Shown piece after piece: positions 47,021 through 59,019 of a stretch of DNA of 64,000 nt. The translations under genes and the position numbers were made by a program. Origin of the DNA: Moniliella sp. 'wahieum' (Eukaryota; Basidiomycota; Moniliellomycetes; Moniliellales; Moniliellaceae). The DNA lies in assembly GCA_003971905.1 (NCBI GenBank), contig RSEE01000005.1:496001-560000 (forward strand). Direction: 5' to 3'. Numbering within the stretch: the stretch's first letter is position 1; each line of letters opens with the position of its first letter. The notes beneath the pieces are model-generated. The model did not search any database. It saw only the letters and a program-made list of their open reading frames with translations, and was not told the DNA's origin.

Positions 47021-49372
47021 ATGAACCCCACCCCTCCGCCGCAGTTACATTCTGGTAGCCCCCTCTCGCCGCCGCCGTCATCCATGCCACCGCCACCGTC
47101 TCATCCCCGTCATCACCTGGGCCCAATGGGCTGCCCAGCACCTGCGCCCCTCCCCCACCCCACCCGCGGCACCCACTCACCCTCGTCTTGGCAACGGCCG
47201 GTGCAGCCGGCCTTGCCACCCTTCTCATTCGCCGTGCGTATGTCCCCGCCGCCTGCGCCGTGTCCTTGCCGCCCACACTCGTGCCACGGCGCTCTTGCAC
47301 AAGCAAATAAACACCGAACGCATGTTCCGTGCCCAAGCAGAGAACCAACTCAAGCGTGTCGAGCACGAAGCCAACTTGGCCGCTCGCCATTACACCCACA
47401 CCCTGCTTGAAGCTCAAAGGCACTCCCAGCCTGCTCGCGCTCGTCCGACTGTGGATCGGCCACTGTGAACAACATCACCCGGGTCCCTGTTGCGACACCG
47501 ACGCCACCTTCTCCTTCTGTTAGCCAACCCATCGTCCCGCCTTTGACTGCATCCGTTTCTGGCGACAACGGTTCCTCGCCGCATGCTTGTAAGTGGCTGT
47601 CTTGCCCATTCTTTTGTTGACACATGACTTGATATTGACTTGGTGTTATCCATTCGATAGCTACATTGTCACCAGACCAATTTGGTCGCCACAAGCTCCC
47701 GCTCGGACCCGCTTTCACTTCGTCTCTCGTGACGGATCGCCATGCCCATCTGCGCGGGTCGCAGTGGTTGACCGTCACGGGAACAAAGAAAAGGCAACTC
47801 TTTTTCCTATTCATACGCCTGTCTCTCTCGTCCCGACCAATCAAGCAATGCAACGGACACAATCCCAGATCAACATGTTGAGGAAGAGGTGGTCGCCAAG
47901 ACCGCCAGCCCTACCATTTCTTCGCCCCCACAGCCGATCGTGCTGAGCCGTGGAGATGAAGTCCAAGAACAGGCCAAGATGGCTGATGTATGTGATGACC
48001 GCCCTACTGCTTCTGTATACGAACCCAGCACCGCTCCTCCTCCACTCTCAAGTACTCTCAAGCATCCTGTAACAGTGGTGCATACTGATGCCAACAAGGC
48101 CAGCGGCACCACCCTACCCTTTGCACCCATCACTCCAGCTTCCCAGAACATGGAGTTGAAACCGAGCCTACCGTTCCCCGGTTGACGCCCCTGCCGTGCC
48201 CCCTCGGAAATTACGACCTCTCCCCAACCGCCAATCGTGGTTCGAGCAGCGTCGACGCCCAAGACAAAGGAACTGAACACCCCTGCGGCAGCTGATTCCA
48301 CACCCATTACGGTCAAGAGCGACACCGATTCGGCTTTCGTCTGCTCAACGGCGCCGTCCAATTCCGTTGAATCGCCAGACGCGGTTCAACTGGAGCCAAG
48401 GGCTGAGGAAGCGAAATCGGCAAACCCACAACAGACGGTTCCACCCCCAACAAAACTGTCCCTCGTCCAGTCGCTCAATCCGATCTTGGACAACGGCCAT
48501 TGATGAATCGTACAGCACCGGAGTCCGAGGCGGAGAAAGCGGAGACCCCGGCAACGGCCGGTTTCACTGTAAAGTCTGTCAAGGACAAAACGGACTCAAC
48601 TCCCGTCCGTCCAGCGGCTCCGACCAATCCCAGTCAGGCATTTGCGACTGCATTTGCGGCGGACAAAAAGAGTTCGACTCCCGTGCGTCCTGCGGCTCAG
48701 GCCAATCCAGAGAAAGCATATGCTGCAGCTTTGGCAGCAGAGGGAAGGCACGCTCAGGAGCTGGTTCTTCGACTCGGGAGAAGTCTCCCGGCCAGGATCA
48801 TGCCCACGTTCTCCTCCGCATCGGATCAAGAGCGACTGAAACACATGGGACAGACCTTCTTCTCTGCGATGGCCGCAAACGATGCGCAGTTGGCCTCGAT
48901 GGCAAGAAGGGCACCCTGCCACCGACAGAACGGATCTGCAAGGCGATTGACCAACTTCTTCATCGGTCAACTGTCCTCACTCCACTCACAAGCAGTGGTT
49001 CAAGTTGGAGCAACGGCGATGGCGATTGAAGGAGGCGCTAAAGGAGCGATACAGCGTGCCCAATCCGCCTGGCTCACCCTCCTCGACAGACCCACTCCTG
49101 ACCCGCAGTTGGCTTTTGCGCGAGGGTGTCGGGGGCACAGGTTCGGTCCCCGCCTCCCCCGCGTCCACGACTTCGGCGTGTTTTGGTGTGACAAGCACCA
49201 TGTACCCCCTTTTGGACGTACCCCGTTGCGGCCAGAGGATGGTACGGCCACAGACAAAACGAAGACGCTTGCTGAAATGATGCGGAAGCACCGAAGTCAG
49301 TTGGAAAAGAAGGCTGACCGACGGAGCATTCGGGCCCGTGGACAGGACAAGCACGGCAAGAGGCCTGAATGA
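47021..49372 (+). CDS. Uncharacterised protein with N-terminal membrane helix and long disordered tail
   Basis: Family not recognised. The start MNPTPPPQLHSGSPLSPPPS leads through a Pro-rich stretch to a hydrophobic helix (LATAGAAGLATLLIRRAYVP, about 47190-47250) and then a charged helix ERMFRAQAENQLKRVEHEAN. An intron at 47589-47660 (GTAAGT donor, GATAG acceptor) fits. The middle is Ser/Pro/Thr-rich with repeats: TDSTPVRPAAPTNPSQAFAT and KSSTPVRPAAQANPEKAYAA are an imperfect duplication of about 30 residues (48590-48750). The C-terminal part, LARRIMP-like then FSSASDQERLKHMGQTFFSA and KGTLPPTERICKAIDQLLH, looks like a small folded domain, followed by a basic tail. The stop could be at 49372 or in another frame near 49280. 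Several frame moves occur. The plan suggests a membrane-anchored, probably organelle-surface protein. Confidence 0.55.
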
Positions 49373-49633
49373 AGAGGACTTCCTTTTTGGGTGGTACCTC
49401 TCTTTCTCCATTTCCCCGTAGTATTGTGACTTCCCACCACTTTTGTCTTTCCCCTTCGAGATTGTAGCTGTAACAATTGTCTATACGATTTTTTCATTAG
49501 CAGCATGGACAGGAAGCGACTAACTGCGCCCAGGTTGAAAGAACCAATAAGTGAAGCGCACAAATATCAAATGTGCTGCGCTGGGGATAGTGGCGGGGGT
49601 ACTGGTGAAGGGCGCGGTATCCTGTTGTGGCAA

Positions 49634-51952
49634 TCAGTGCAGCGTAGCAGCCAGGCATGCTTGAGTGGCCAAAATCGCCATTTCGTCCATGGCCTGACTG
49701 AGACCTTTCTGGGACAAAGCAAGGACCCGTTGACCCGCGCGGACCATCGTATCCAATCTACGTCCTTCTCGTGAACTGCCGCTTTCTTCGATTTCGCTTC
49801 CTTCACCCTGGAGGGCGCATCTGAGTCCGAATCCGCATCACATCCGACTCCGACTCCGAGTCGTCCGAATCCGACTTGACCTGCCCGTGGACACGCTTGT
49901 TGGTCCCTGTTCCGAGACGAAGAACGTCGGGCACATCGAGCGGGTCCCAAACCTTGGCCTCCGCACGGGCACGTTGCAGTCGTTGTATGATTAGGCGCCA
50001 GGAATCCCGGGTTGGTTGGGCCAATTGGGCCAATGTGCCAAAGGCGGGTCCTAACTCAGCGGGGCGCTGGTTACCTCAGAGATGGCCAGGCCAGCCGTAC
50101 GAAGGAGACCGATCTGCAAATAGTACACGTGATCCACCCCCTTGCACCATGCCTCGGCCACAGCGGCTAACAGACTCTGAGCTGGGGCCTTGAATTCCTC
50201 TGCGCATTGGTCCCTGACGGGCTCTTTGGCAACGCCACGGGAACGCGAGGTCCTTCGAGAGGGCTGGGCAAGTGATACGTTCTTACGTGCCGTCTTGCGC
50301 GCCGAGGGCGTAATAGGGCTAACGAACAGTCTTCCCACAAGGCATCCACAACCTCCAGTGCATCTTGCGGATCCAGGCGAACTACTGCCTCCTCGCGGCC
50401 AAGGCTCTTGTGGTCCGCTTCCTCCATTTGACCGGGAAGGTCAACAAAGGGCCAGGCACCGATGTGAGCCATGGCCAGCTGGAATTTGCGTGTGCCCATA
50501 GTTTGGCCCAAGACGCGTGCTGGGCGTGGCAGCAAGGCACTAATCAACCCAATTGCCGGTTGGTGGACTTGGCCCAAGACAGTACACCGGTCCTTAAGCG
50601 GCGTCTCCAAAGGTATCCGACCACTGGACCGACGCTGTTCCTTGCCTGCCGGTTGCTGCACACTCTCCAACAATCCATTGGTGCTCATCCCACTCTTTCC
50701 ACCATATCCATCTCTTCGGGTATCAGGCAAAGCGGCAGGGCCTGGGACAGGGCAAGGTGGACAACCCGATGCAGCTTGAGCTGCTTTTGCTTGAGCTCTG
50801 CAGCCAAACTATCCAGCGCGGTGAAGATGTGCAATTCGGGACAACTCCACAACGGACGGGCGGGGGCATCTCTTTCTTCTTCCGATGAAGGAGGGGCAAC
50901 GCACGCCGTGAGCCAATGCTGCACAGTCAGGGGGGAGAACAGGTTGGTTTCGGTGAAAAAGAGGGTCTCCTTGAGCAACAACTCGGCCGTCTTCTGTCGC
51001 GAAGGAAGAACTAAGACAGCTTTCCCCCCGTCCCCGGACCAGGCGCTGCCTGGCCAACCGCGCCGTTTGGTCCCCCCCGGCAAATGCTTTTATTCCGGCA
51101 ACGTTGAGCGCCACAGGTCCCGGATCGGCAGACGCGAGGCCCGAAGACAAGGTGGCAAGCAGATCAGACAAGTGAACTGCAGGTGTCTTCCATGGGAACG
51201 GAGATGGTGCGGCCCGTACAGCTTGAGCGAGCCAGGCAAAGTCCTCCGATCCAAAGGGGGATTGGGCAAGCCGGCTGCCAGGAGGCAAATGTGAGGGAAC
51301 TTGTTCGCTAATCCATCGCCGGACAGCGGATCCTTGGCGCTCATAGATCGGAGCCAACGTGCCCAGCACATTCCAAAATCCCGCCTCATCTGGGGCAGCT
51401 GGGCCAACGACGTCCATGCCACTGGCATCCTTGGCGAGTTTGCGCTTTCGCCAGGTAGGAGCCTGGGAACAGAGCCAATACTCCTCGGCACCCCGCAACG
51501 CAAAGATATCCCGTGCTCCCAAGAGGACCGTGTGCCGCCAGGTGCGGAGAGGAGAGGAGGAGCCGTGAGGGTCCACACGTTGCGGGCTTCCCTCTTCCGA
51601 CGCAAAGGGGGGAAGGGAGCGGATTACAACAGCAGGGAATGCCGAGGCCCAGAGAGCGAGTGCTTCAAGTGCCATCGCAATATCCGCCTCGGTGGGTCCG
51701 ACCGGGGCGGCGGAGCCGGCGCCCGACGTCATGGCCGTGAGGGGGATGGGCATGGGACGCCTGCTTCTGAGCGGCATAAACACGCGCACGTGCAGGATCG
51801 CAGAGCGCGATTGCGACCACGATTTGTACCAGCTTGGGCAAGGGCGCTACACGGTGCGCGACAAGCTCCGGGATCAGAGCAAGGGCAACGGGGAGCATGT
51901 TCTCCTCGAACGGATCGAGGGCGAGCTGGGCGAGGTGAACATGGGTGCCCAT
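49634..51952 (-). CDS. Uncharacterised helical protein with acidic C-terminal tract
   Basis: Family not recognised. The start MGTHVHLAQLALDPFEENML at 51952 opens helical, HEAT-like sequence: VALALIPELVAHRVAPLPKL, VQIVVAIALCDPARARVYAA, ADIAMALEALALWASAFPAV, EAGFWNVLGTLAPIYERQGS, VHLSDLLATLSSGLASADPG. Then come TAELLLKETLFFTETNLFSP, ALDSLAAELKQKQLKLHRVV, and DSWRLIIQRLQRARAEAKVW. Near the end is an acidic Ser/Asp/Glu run (VKSDSDDSESESD, 49830-49880) followed by KEAKSKKAA and a final helix MVRAGQRVLALSQKGLSQAM, with stop at 49634-49636. Repeated helices plus an acidic-basic tail are common in nucleolar or nuclear scaffold proteins, which is an inference only. About five frame moves occur. Confidence 0.6.
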
Positions 51953-52139
51953 GTTGTGGGAATCGGGTAGGGCCGGTCGGCCGAGGCGGTGGCGGCGCTT
52001 GCTGTGCTGACCATTGCCGCAGATGGTGGTGATGGCGGAAGAAAAAATAACAGCGGGAACGATAGTGGCGCGTCGCGTGTATGAGCTAATTAAGCAGCGG
52101 CAACAGTGTATATTGAGCACCTCGTGGCGGCGTGACAAG

Positions 52140-52246
52140 GGAGGCATAGCCTAGTGGTCTATGGCATCGTATTCAAGTCATTAAGCGCTTCCGCTTAAGA
52201 GTGGATAGAACTGCGACATTCGTGGGTTCGAATCCCACTGCCTTCA
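52140..52246 (+). tRNA. Intron-containing tRNA, apparent anticodon CAA
   Basis: The cloverleaf folds: acceptor 52140-52146 with 52239-52245 (one G-U), D-stem GCC/GGC around TAGTGGTCTAT, anticodon stem TCGTA with TGCGA (52212-52216), T-arm GTGGG-TTCGAAT-CCCAC, discriminator A at 52246, then a TTTTTT terminator. A 33-nt intron (52178-52210) after position 37 contains a perfect 6-bp hairpin (TAAGCG/CGCTTA). Anticodon CAA (52174-52176) would be leucine, and the D- and T-arms resemble fungal tRNA-Leu, yet the variable loop is only 5 nt, not the long arm leucine tRNAs have. The isotype is therefore uncertain. Confidence 0.8.
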
Positions 52247-53012
52247 TTTTTTGATTTTTTGACCCTTGGACCCACGTCCAGCATGACCCGCGTGACCAAC
52301 AGGCCCCACTCAGATATCAGATGGCCCCCCTTGGTTGGGACAGCTAGGAAGCTGACCACGAGCACGGAGGTATACTTCACCTTTGAACCAACAGAGCACA
52401 ACAGGTATCAAGCCGTGGATGTTTCGTTCGAGAGGAGTGGAGACAGATGGGGGAAGCCAACAACACAGAAGAGCACAAAGGAAGGGGCAGGTGGGATGAC
52501 AAGGAGAGTGGCCTTGTGGCGGCCTTGTGCCAGCTTCGCCAGAGGGTCTGTCTCGGGAACAAGTCTCGTTATCTTCATGTCCTCACGGGCCTCACGCCTC
52601 TCATGCATCACTTATATGCCATGATTACCATGATGATTCGCCTGACGCGCGCGCGAACGGCTCTGTTACAGAGAGTCCATTGAAGGTGTCAACGAGGGTC
52701 AGAAGAGTGGGCGGACAGCAAGAGATATTGTAGCATTGCTAGAGGAAGATGACTCACACGCACGTTAGTATAGTAGCAATGTCCGGGGCCTGTGCAGCCT
52801 GCCATATATTTTTTGGGTTATGACTTTAATCAATTGAAGACCGCGCAGGGGGGCACAGTGGCCCGATTGTCAGAGAGGGATTGTATCATCGTAGCGATGC
52901 CGAGATGATGAACTTTGCCCAGTCTCTCTGCCTCCAGAGACGACGCTGGTTGGACGAATGTGTGGGACGCGTTGCTGCCAGATAAAGAACCCCTGCTTTC
53001 GCCTCCCATGCA
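52247..53012. other. Intergenic after the tRNA
   Basis: Begins with the Pol III T-run. AT-rich patches near 52800. No ORF with coding character. Confidence 0.5.
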
Positions 53013-53020
53013 TATATATA
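53013..53020 (+). promoter_or_regulatory. TATA box of the zinc-ribbon gene
   Basis: TATATATA 85 bp upstream of the ATG at 53105, in good position for a strong promoter. Confidence 0.5.
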
Positions 53021-53104
53021 CTAGCACTCATCACTCTTCCTGCTTCAAGCACCTAGCTTCATTACCCGCCCCCACATCCCGACGGACTGCAACTCCTCCA
53101 CATC

Positions 53105-53371
53105 ATGGGCTCGACTTGCGCCGGCTCGTGCCCTGCAACGTACGTCCAGTGCTTTTCCACATTATTTATTGCGAAACATCGCTCCTATTAACCTCCTTTT
53201 TCATCCCACTCCCCTCCTTTTTGTATAGATGATTGCCCCGTTGATCTGCGTAAAGTGTTATGAAACCAACTTCGAGTTTCACAGCGAATACTCGACGCTC
53301 CCTGGGAATGCGTCAATTGTGGCGCACGATACCGGACCGTAACTTCCTCGTTCGAAACTAACGGAAGGTAA
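53105..53371 (+). CDS. Small zinc-ribbon protein, about 55-60 aa
   Basis: Exon 1 (53105-53139) reads MGSTCAGSCPA. An intron follows (53140-53228, GTACGT donor, TATAG acceptor). Exon 2 reads MIAPLICVKCYETNFEFHSE, then YS, and in the next frame DAPWECVNCGARYRT and VTSSFETNGR with stop at 53369-53371. Two CxxC pairs (CVKC and CVNC) separated by about 22 residues make a zinc ribbon. The frame changes once near 53300, and the splice phase needs one more base in exon 1. Support comes from the strong TATA box, the clean intron and the paired cysteines. I do not know the family; nothing else in the window resembles it. Confidence 0.5.
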
Positions 53372-53781
53372 GCCCTACTACGAGCCGAGTTAACATGAAA
53401 GCATAAAGTGGGCTTCAGTTCCACTTCGTAGCGAGGTCCTGTGTTGGGTTTGCTGGAGCAGGGCTTCAGAACCCCACACAATCACCCCAAGTCTCTATCC
53501 CCCTGGTAGTATATCACATCCCTATCGTCCCGGCACCATGCACATTCCGTATGTAGGTCCCCTTATAGCGTTCGCATCATTTACCCCAAGGGTGCATTTT
53601 GCATGCAGGGATGGATTGCATTAGTCGAGCCCCACCATTTTGGATGAGCACGGTATCGGGCAGAATGGAGCACAGAAGGGGGAGGGAAACGAAAGAATAA
53701 GGGACAAGACGGCGACTGGGGTGACCACACTCTAGGAGCGCCGAATCGAGAGGATGCGATGACCGACACCAGGACACTCAC
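53372..53781. other. 3' flank between zinc-ribbon gene and HMG-CoA reductase
   Basis: No ORF with coding character; likely the two 3' UTRs. Confidence 0.5.
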
Positions 53782-56700
53782 TCATGCCGATGGTCCCGAT
53801 CCATTTGCCCTGGATGTCAAATGGATGCTGGGCGCGACCAAAGGTGTCATCGTGGCCGCGATCCGCCCCGGATTGGGACTGACGTGCCCGGGAGTGGGCG
53901 CAGTGGACGGGGGGGCGGAGCGGTTGTGGGCCATATGGGCCTTGATCAGATGCCCAGCGGCGAGGGCAGACATGAGTGACAGTTCCCCGGCCATCACTGC
54001 GGCGGCAATGATGGCTGCCAGCCGTGAGCGTTGGCTCCCGGCGTGGAGGGATGGGGGCCTGCAATGCCTAGCAACTCCAGCATGGACCGCTGTGGATCCA
54101 GCACTGTCCCGCCGCCCACCGTTCCAACCTCGATGGAGGGCATGGAGACAGAGACCCGCAAGTCGCCTTCGGGTGTGGCCTCCATCAGGGTCATGCAGTT
54201 GCTCGACTCGACGTTCTGCGCCGGGTCTTGCCCTGTAGCAAGGTAGATGGCAGTGAGAATGTTGGCCGCATGGGCGTTGAATCCTCCAATGGAGCCAGCC
54301 ATGGCCGAACCAATCAAGTTCTTCTTGGTGTTCAGGTCAACCAAGGCCGTAACCGAGGTTTTGAGAACCGAATTGACTATCTTTCCGGGCACAACCGCCT
54401 CTGCAACCACCGATTGCCGCGGCCCTCAATCCAGTTGATCGCAGCAGGCTTCTTGTCAGTGCAGTAGTTGCCCGATAAGGCGAGGACCTTCATGGTAGGG
54501 AAGTGCTTTGATTGCATCATTTCCAAAGCCGCTCAACTCCCTTAGAGATCATGTTCATGCCCATTGCATCCCCTGTCGAGGTGGCAAAGCGAATGAACAT
54601 GGTCCGGCCCGCCAAGGCAGTGCGCAGGCTGGCCAGCCGGGCAAATCGCGACGTAGAATCAAAAGCCGACTTGATTGCCGCTGCACCCTCGGTGGAATCG
54701 ACCCATCGCTTGGCCTGGGCAGCCTCGGCGGCGGTAGGGAAATCGATTACTGGGCCACGAGTCATTGCATCCTGGGTCAACACCGTTGTCACTCCGCCTC
54801 CTGCATTCAGAGCCTTGCAACCGCGCGAGGTGGAAGCCACCAATGTGCCTTCCGTCGTGGCCATGGGGATGGGAGTCAGTTGATCGTCAATGTTGAGGGG
54901 GCCAGCAATACCGAGAGGCAAAGGCAAATAGCCCACCACATTCTCGCAACAAGCGCCCATGACTTGGGAATAATTGTAGTTCTTGAACGGCAACTTTCCC
55001 GTCTCAAGTGTTTTCGTCAAACTGGCGCGCGAAACGAGGGCGCGGCGGACACGAACGGCACGCTCGGGGTCTTGCAGCACCTTTTCCAATGCGTAGGCAG
55101 GAATCTTACCTCGCTGTCCAAGGAGCACCACCTCCTCATCGGCAAGGTAAGGGACACCAGCACCATTGTCGTATACCTCCAACACCTCCTCGAATGAACG
55201 AATCTGGGAAGCGTCCACACCTGCAGTGGGGGGAGGAGTAGGTTCGTCCGGTTGGGGAACAATGGGCAAGCGGAGGGGGCACGGGCACCGCTCTGGGCGT
55301 CCGGGAAGACGAATTCGCATTCACAGAGCTTGAACGGGACACGATGGCCATGCGAGATTCAGCTTGATCCAAGTGGGCGCCTAGCATGCGCGCGGCAGCA
55401 AAGGCAGCAGCGCCCATAGCATTCCCCGAGCAATGGCTGCGTTGCCATGAGCAATGCCTCGGAGCAGGTATGCATTGAGGAATATGCTTACTGCCATCGC
55501 GATTGAGAGCCATTTGGAGATCACAGGGTCGCCAACGATCGATGTCCATTCGGTCATCAGGCTACCCAAGACCTCGAGAGACTGACGACGCGACAGGAGA
55601 CCGCTCGACACGCGAGAGCTATTGGCCAAGGGGGAAGAGTCAACCACCGGGTCCGACGGAGTCGATGACGTGACAGATGCCGATGTTGATGAGGGGAACA
55701 GTTCTTCAAACGCTTGAATCGATGCCTGGGCCAGATCGGTATATTCCTCCGACGTCTGGTTCACGGGCGCATAATCAAACACTGAAAGCAAGACCGGATC
55801 ATGAATCTGTAAGGTGGCGCCAATGGGATGCGATCGAGCAAAGTGCTCCAGCGCGGGCGCGAGTGCCAACGAGGAGGGGGTCAGGGGCAGGTTCAAGCGT
55901 GTAGCCGACAGAAGCCGTTGGTACGGCTCGCCCATTGAAAGCGTCGAGGCGGCGCCCGACTTGGAGGCACGCAGATATCGGCTGCGAGATGATTGTGTCG
56001 TCAGGGTACCAAGCAGGTTGAGGCTGTGAAGGGTGATGAACGAAGCAATCAGCAAGAGCTTGAGCCGACCCACTGGGTTGTTTTTAGCGCCAGAGCCAAC
56101 AAGGCGATGCCAGAGGCCGTAAATCCCACGGGTTCGAGAGGTGTGACGATGGCGATTATGTGAATGGTGTGAGGATCCAGCCGAAGGGGCGCGGGCACAG
56201 ATGAAGAGGGTGAAATCGAAATGGAAGGGACACGGCTGTTGGCTGCACTGCCATCGCCTCCCCTTACCGTAGGAGTGATGGAGCCTGAGGTTGAACCACT
56301 GGCCACGACGCTGGCCTCCGGCGCCGCGGCCTTGTCAACAGCCGACGGAGTTACGATCGAATGATGACGGCGGTTGCGCATGATCCGGATCCGCAGCACT
56401 TCCACCATGACAGTAAGAATGCCAGTGTAAAACGTGTGGAGAAGGATGGCATCGAAGAAAAGAATGAGCGCGGCAAGGTGGCAAAACTCGCGAAGACCAT
56501 TAGGGGCAATGCATGCGCCCGCCAACAACAAGGCCAGCTCGACGGCATAGTCCCGGATGATTTCTGGGCCGACGCTGTCGTATGCGCCTACCAACACGTC
56601 ACGAGCAGCGAGCGGACGGGGGAGCTCCCACTCGAGACTGTGGTTTTCACGCAAACGCGCAGTCAGGGCCCGAACGAAGGCGTCTTCATTGGACTTAGGC

Positions 56701-57836
56701 GCATCGGTGGAATCGCCATTGGCGGCCACTTTTGAAGGAGGCTTGAGAACATCCAGAAGCACGCTAGGTCCATCGTGCAGGTGGGATGAAGGGGCAAACG
56801 CGGGGTGACTAAAAACGGCCTTGGTCAATTTGTAGTGCTTGTCAAAGCCAACGGTCACAACCAAAAACGGGAGCGCCTCACTCAGCGATACAGGATCAAT
56901 GCTCACGCCAAGGTAATGGGCGGATGTAAGAGCGAAGAGGAATGCGCAGGTGCACGAAAGCAAGACCGAGGTTCCTAAAGAACACCGAGAGATTTGATCA
57001 GCTGGCCAGTCGGAGCGCGGTTAAAGAAGGTGGGGGACAAACGTACCAAGCCAAAAGTTGGAGCCAAAGCGGCGCATCGAAAGATACAGGTTGACAAATG
57101 TAGCGTGCATAAAGATGTAAACGCAGAGCATGAGGAAGATATCAGCTGAATCGGCGGCGCGGATGAGATGACCAAAACGGGCGAAGAGGGCGCGAGACGC
57201 ATAGACAACCAAACGAACTGAATCCATCCTTATCGCCCCAGTCGATGCAAGAGTCTGTGCCATGGGGTGCCCAATGTGTTTCCAAGTCCTAGTAGAAAGT
57301 GCAGGGGCAATGTGCCAGGTGTGGGACGGCAACGAGACATTGGATGCTGCAGTGAGCTGCTGCAGCAATTCCGTCTCCTGGGGAGATCCGTGCGAGGCGA
57401 ACGTGGGAGTCCATGCCACCATAGACGGTTGTCCGGGCAAGGCATAAGGCGGGGCGAGGGAAGGCAAAGAAGCATGTTGACTGGAAAAGGATTGGGCGAG
57501 CTGGAGAAGGTTGGGCTGCGCGAGCTGGGGTTGGGTGCCGACAGCATCGAGCCAAAGCACAGGGCGCACGACAACGGAAACGGCATCCACGGCGCCAGTG
57601 TCATCGAGAGACCAGCCAGCTGGCGAGGAAGCCCAGACGGCGGGCGGCGGCGCAGGGGACGAGGGCAGGGTGGCCGAGGCGGCCAGCGCGTCAATCCAAT
57701 GGGAATGGGATATTGCGAAGAGAAGGGAAAAGTGGGCGAGCGTTGCGACAATGGCAACCACGACGATGCTCTCGATGGGCGTGCGGGCGGCCTGCCAGAG
57801 CAGAGCGCGCATCACACGCACCACAGGCGACAGCAT
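53782..57836 (-). CDS. HMG1: HMG-CoA reductase
   Basis: ER membrane enzyme making mevalonate for ergosterol and isoprenoids. The start [20 protein letters not shown] at 57836 precedes the first helix ([20 protein letters not shown]). A sterol-sensing domain follows: [34 protein letters not shown], then after an intron (56975-57046) [20 protein letters not shown] and [20 protein letters not shown]. The catalytic domain includes [20 protein letters not shown] (catalytic Glu), [40 protein letters not shown], the catalytic Lys in [14 protein letters not shown], the catalytic Asp in [15 protein letters not shown], and the C-terminal His in KAHMAHNRS. Length (about 1330 codons) is somewhat long but fungal. 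At least four frame moves occur, all fitting lost G or C, for example before the Ala-Leu of the helix after ISKGVER. Confidence 0.97.
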
Positions 57837-59019
57837 GAAAGAAGCGGCAACCCGAGGGAGGTGGTGGCGGCTGTCAACCTGCTGCCGAGACTGGAGGCCG
57901 GCCAGGAAGGATGGGGCTCGCAGGCCGCACAGGTTGCGACTGGGACAGATCCTGCCGATCGCGTGCGGGCCGGGGGGCAGTGTGGCGGCGGGGGCGTTTG
58001 AAATGTTGCATCCCAACCGGCACCGCTTCGTCTGGGCAAGCTGCAAGTGAGATCAGCCGGCAGAGCACAGTGGACCCGCGCGCGTGTCTTCGCCTGGGTT
58101 GGGCGCGCACGGCGGCACTGCCCCTGCGCCCCCGGCCCCAGAGCTGTCTGCTGCTCCCATTCGAACCTCCATCCGACCTCCATCATTCGCCCGCCACTGG
58201 GTATATGCATCCCATGGCCAGGGCCAGCCTCAAGCCTTCCAACCCACACTGCCTCTCTCTTGCACCGCGCCCCTTCTCATGCCCCCTACCCGCTCGCACA
58301 CTTCAGCCACCCAGCGCCCGTACGACATGCCCTGCGACATGGGAAGCACTCTCCCTGGATCCATCGCCGCGAGTCCCGCTGACAGCAAGTCGGGCCTGAA
58401 GCGCCAAGCCCTCAGGCGCTTACATGTGCCATCTTCTGTTTGGCCCGAGACCTTCCACTTCACACTATACGACTGCTCTCTGAGCCGGTAAAGGCTGAGG
58501 TGCCCAGTGCTGAGGAACTGAGGACTGAGTACTGATGTGGGGCCAGGCCGTAGAATGGTTAACGATTCAAGATGAAATGATCGCTTGTTATATGTAGGTC
58601 GTGTCGATAGCATTTGCAATCCCTTCCGCGGTTTGTGGAGCATCAAGCCTCACCTACTGCTTTTCTCCCTCTCTAACTCACATCGCATTTACTCAACCCA
58701 TCCTCAACGCCTAGTTCAGCAACATTCTTCACTTGTGAAAAAGGACGAAAGGATGTAAGCACGCATTCCCATACCGAACAGCTGCGCCGCAGCCCCGCAA
58801 CTCTGCCATGCAGAAAACGCCGACCACCCAGTGTACCTCACACCTGACAAGAACACGCGATTGGGAAAAAATAGTTTTGGTTATTATACAAACAAAGCAT
58901 TACTATCCAAGTAGTAATAGCAGGCAGGGGCTGACTGCAGTGTGGTCGGGCGCCACAACAGAGCATTTCATCAACCAACTCAAACGACACGCGTATGTGG
59001 CATGAGTGTTACGCGGCAG
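57837..59019. other. HMG1 promoter and 3' flank of PAPS reductase
   Basis: About 1.2 kb. C/T-rich in the first 500 bp with CCACC runs; AT-rich near 58870-58920. No ORF with coding character. Confidence 0.5.
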
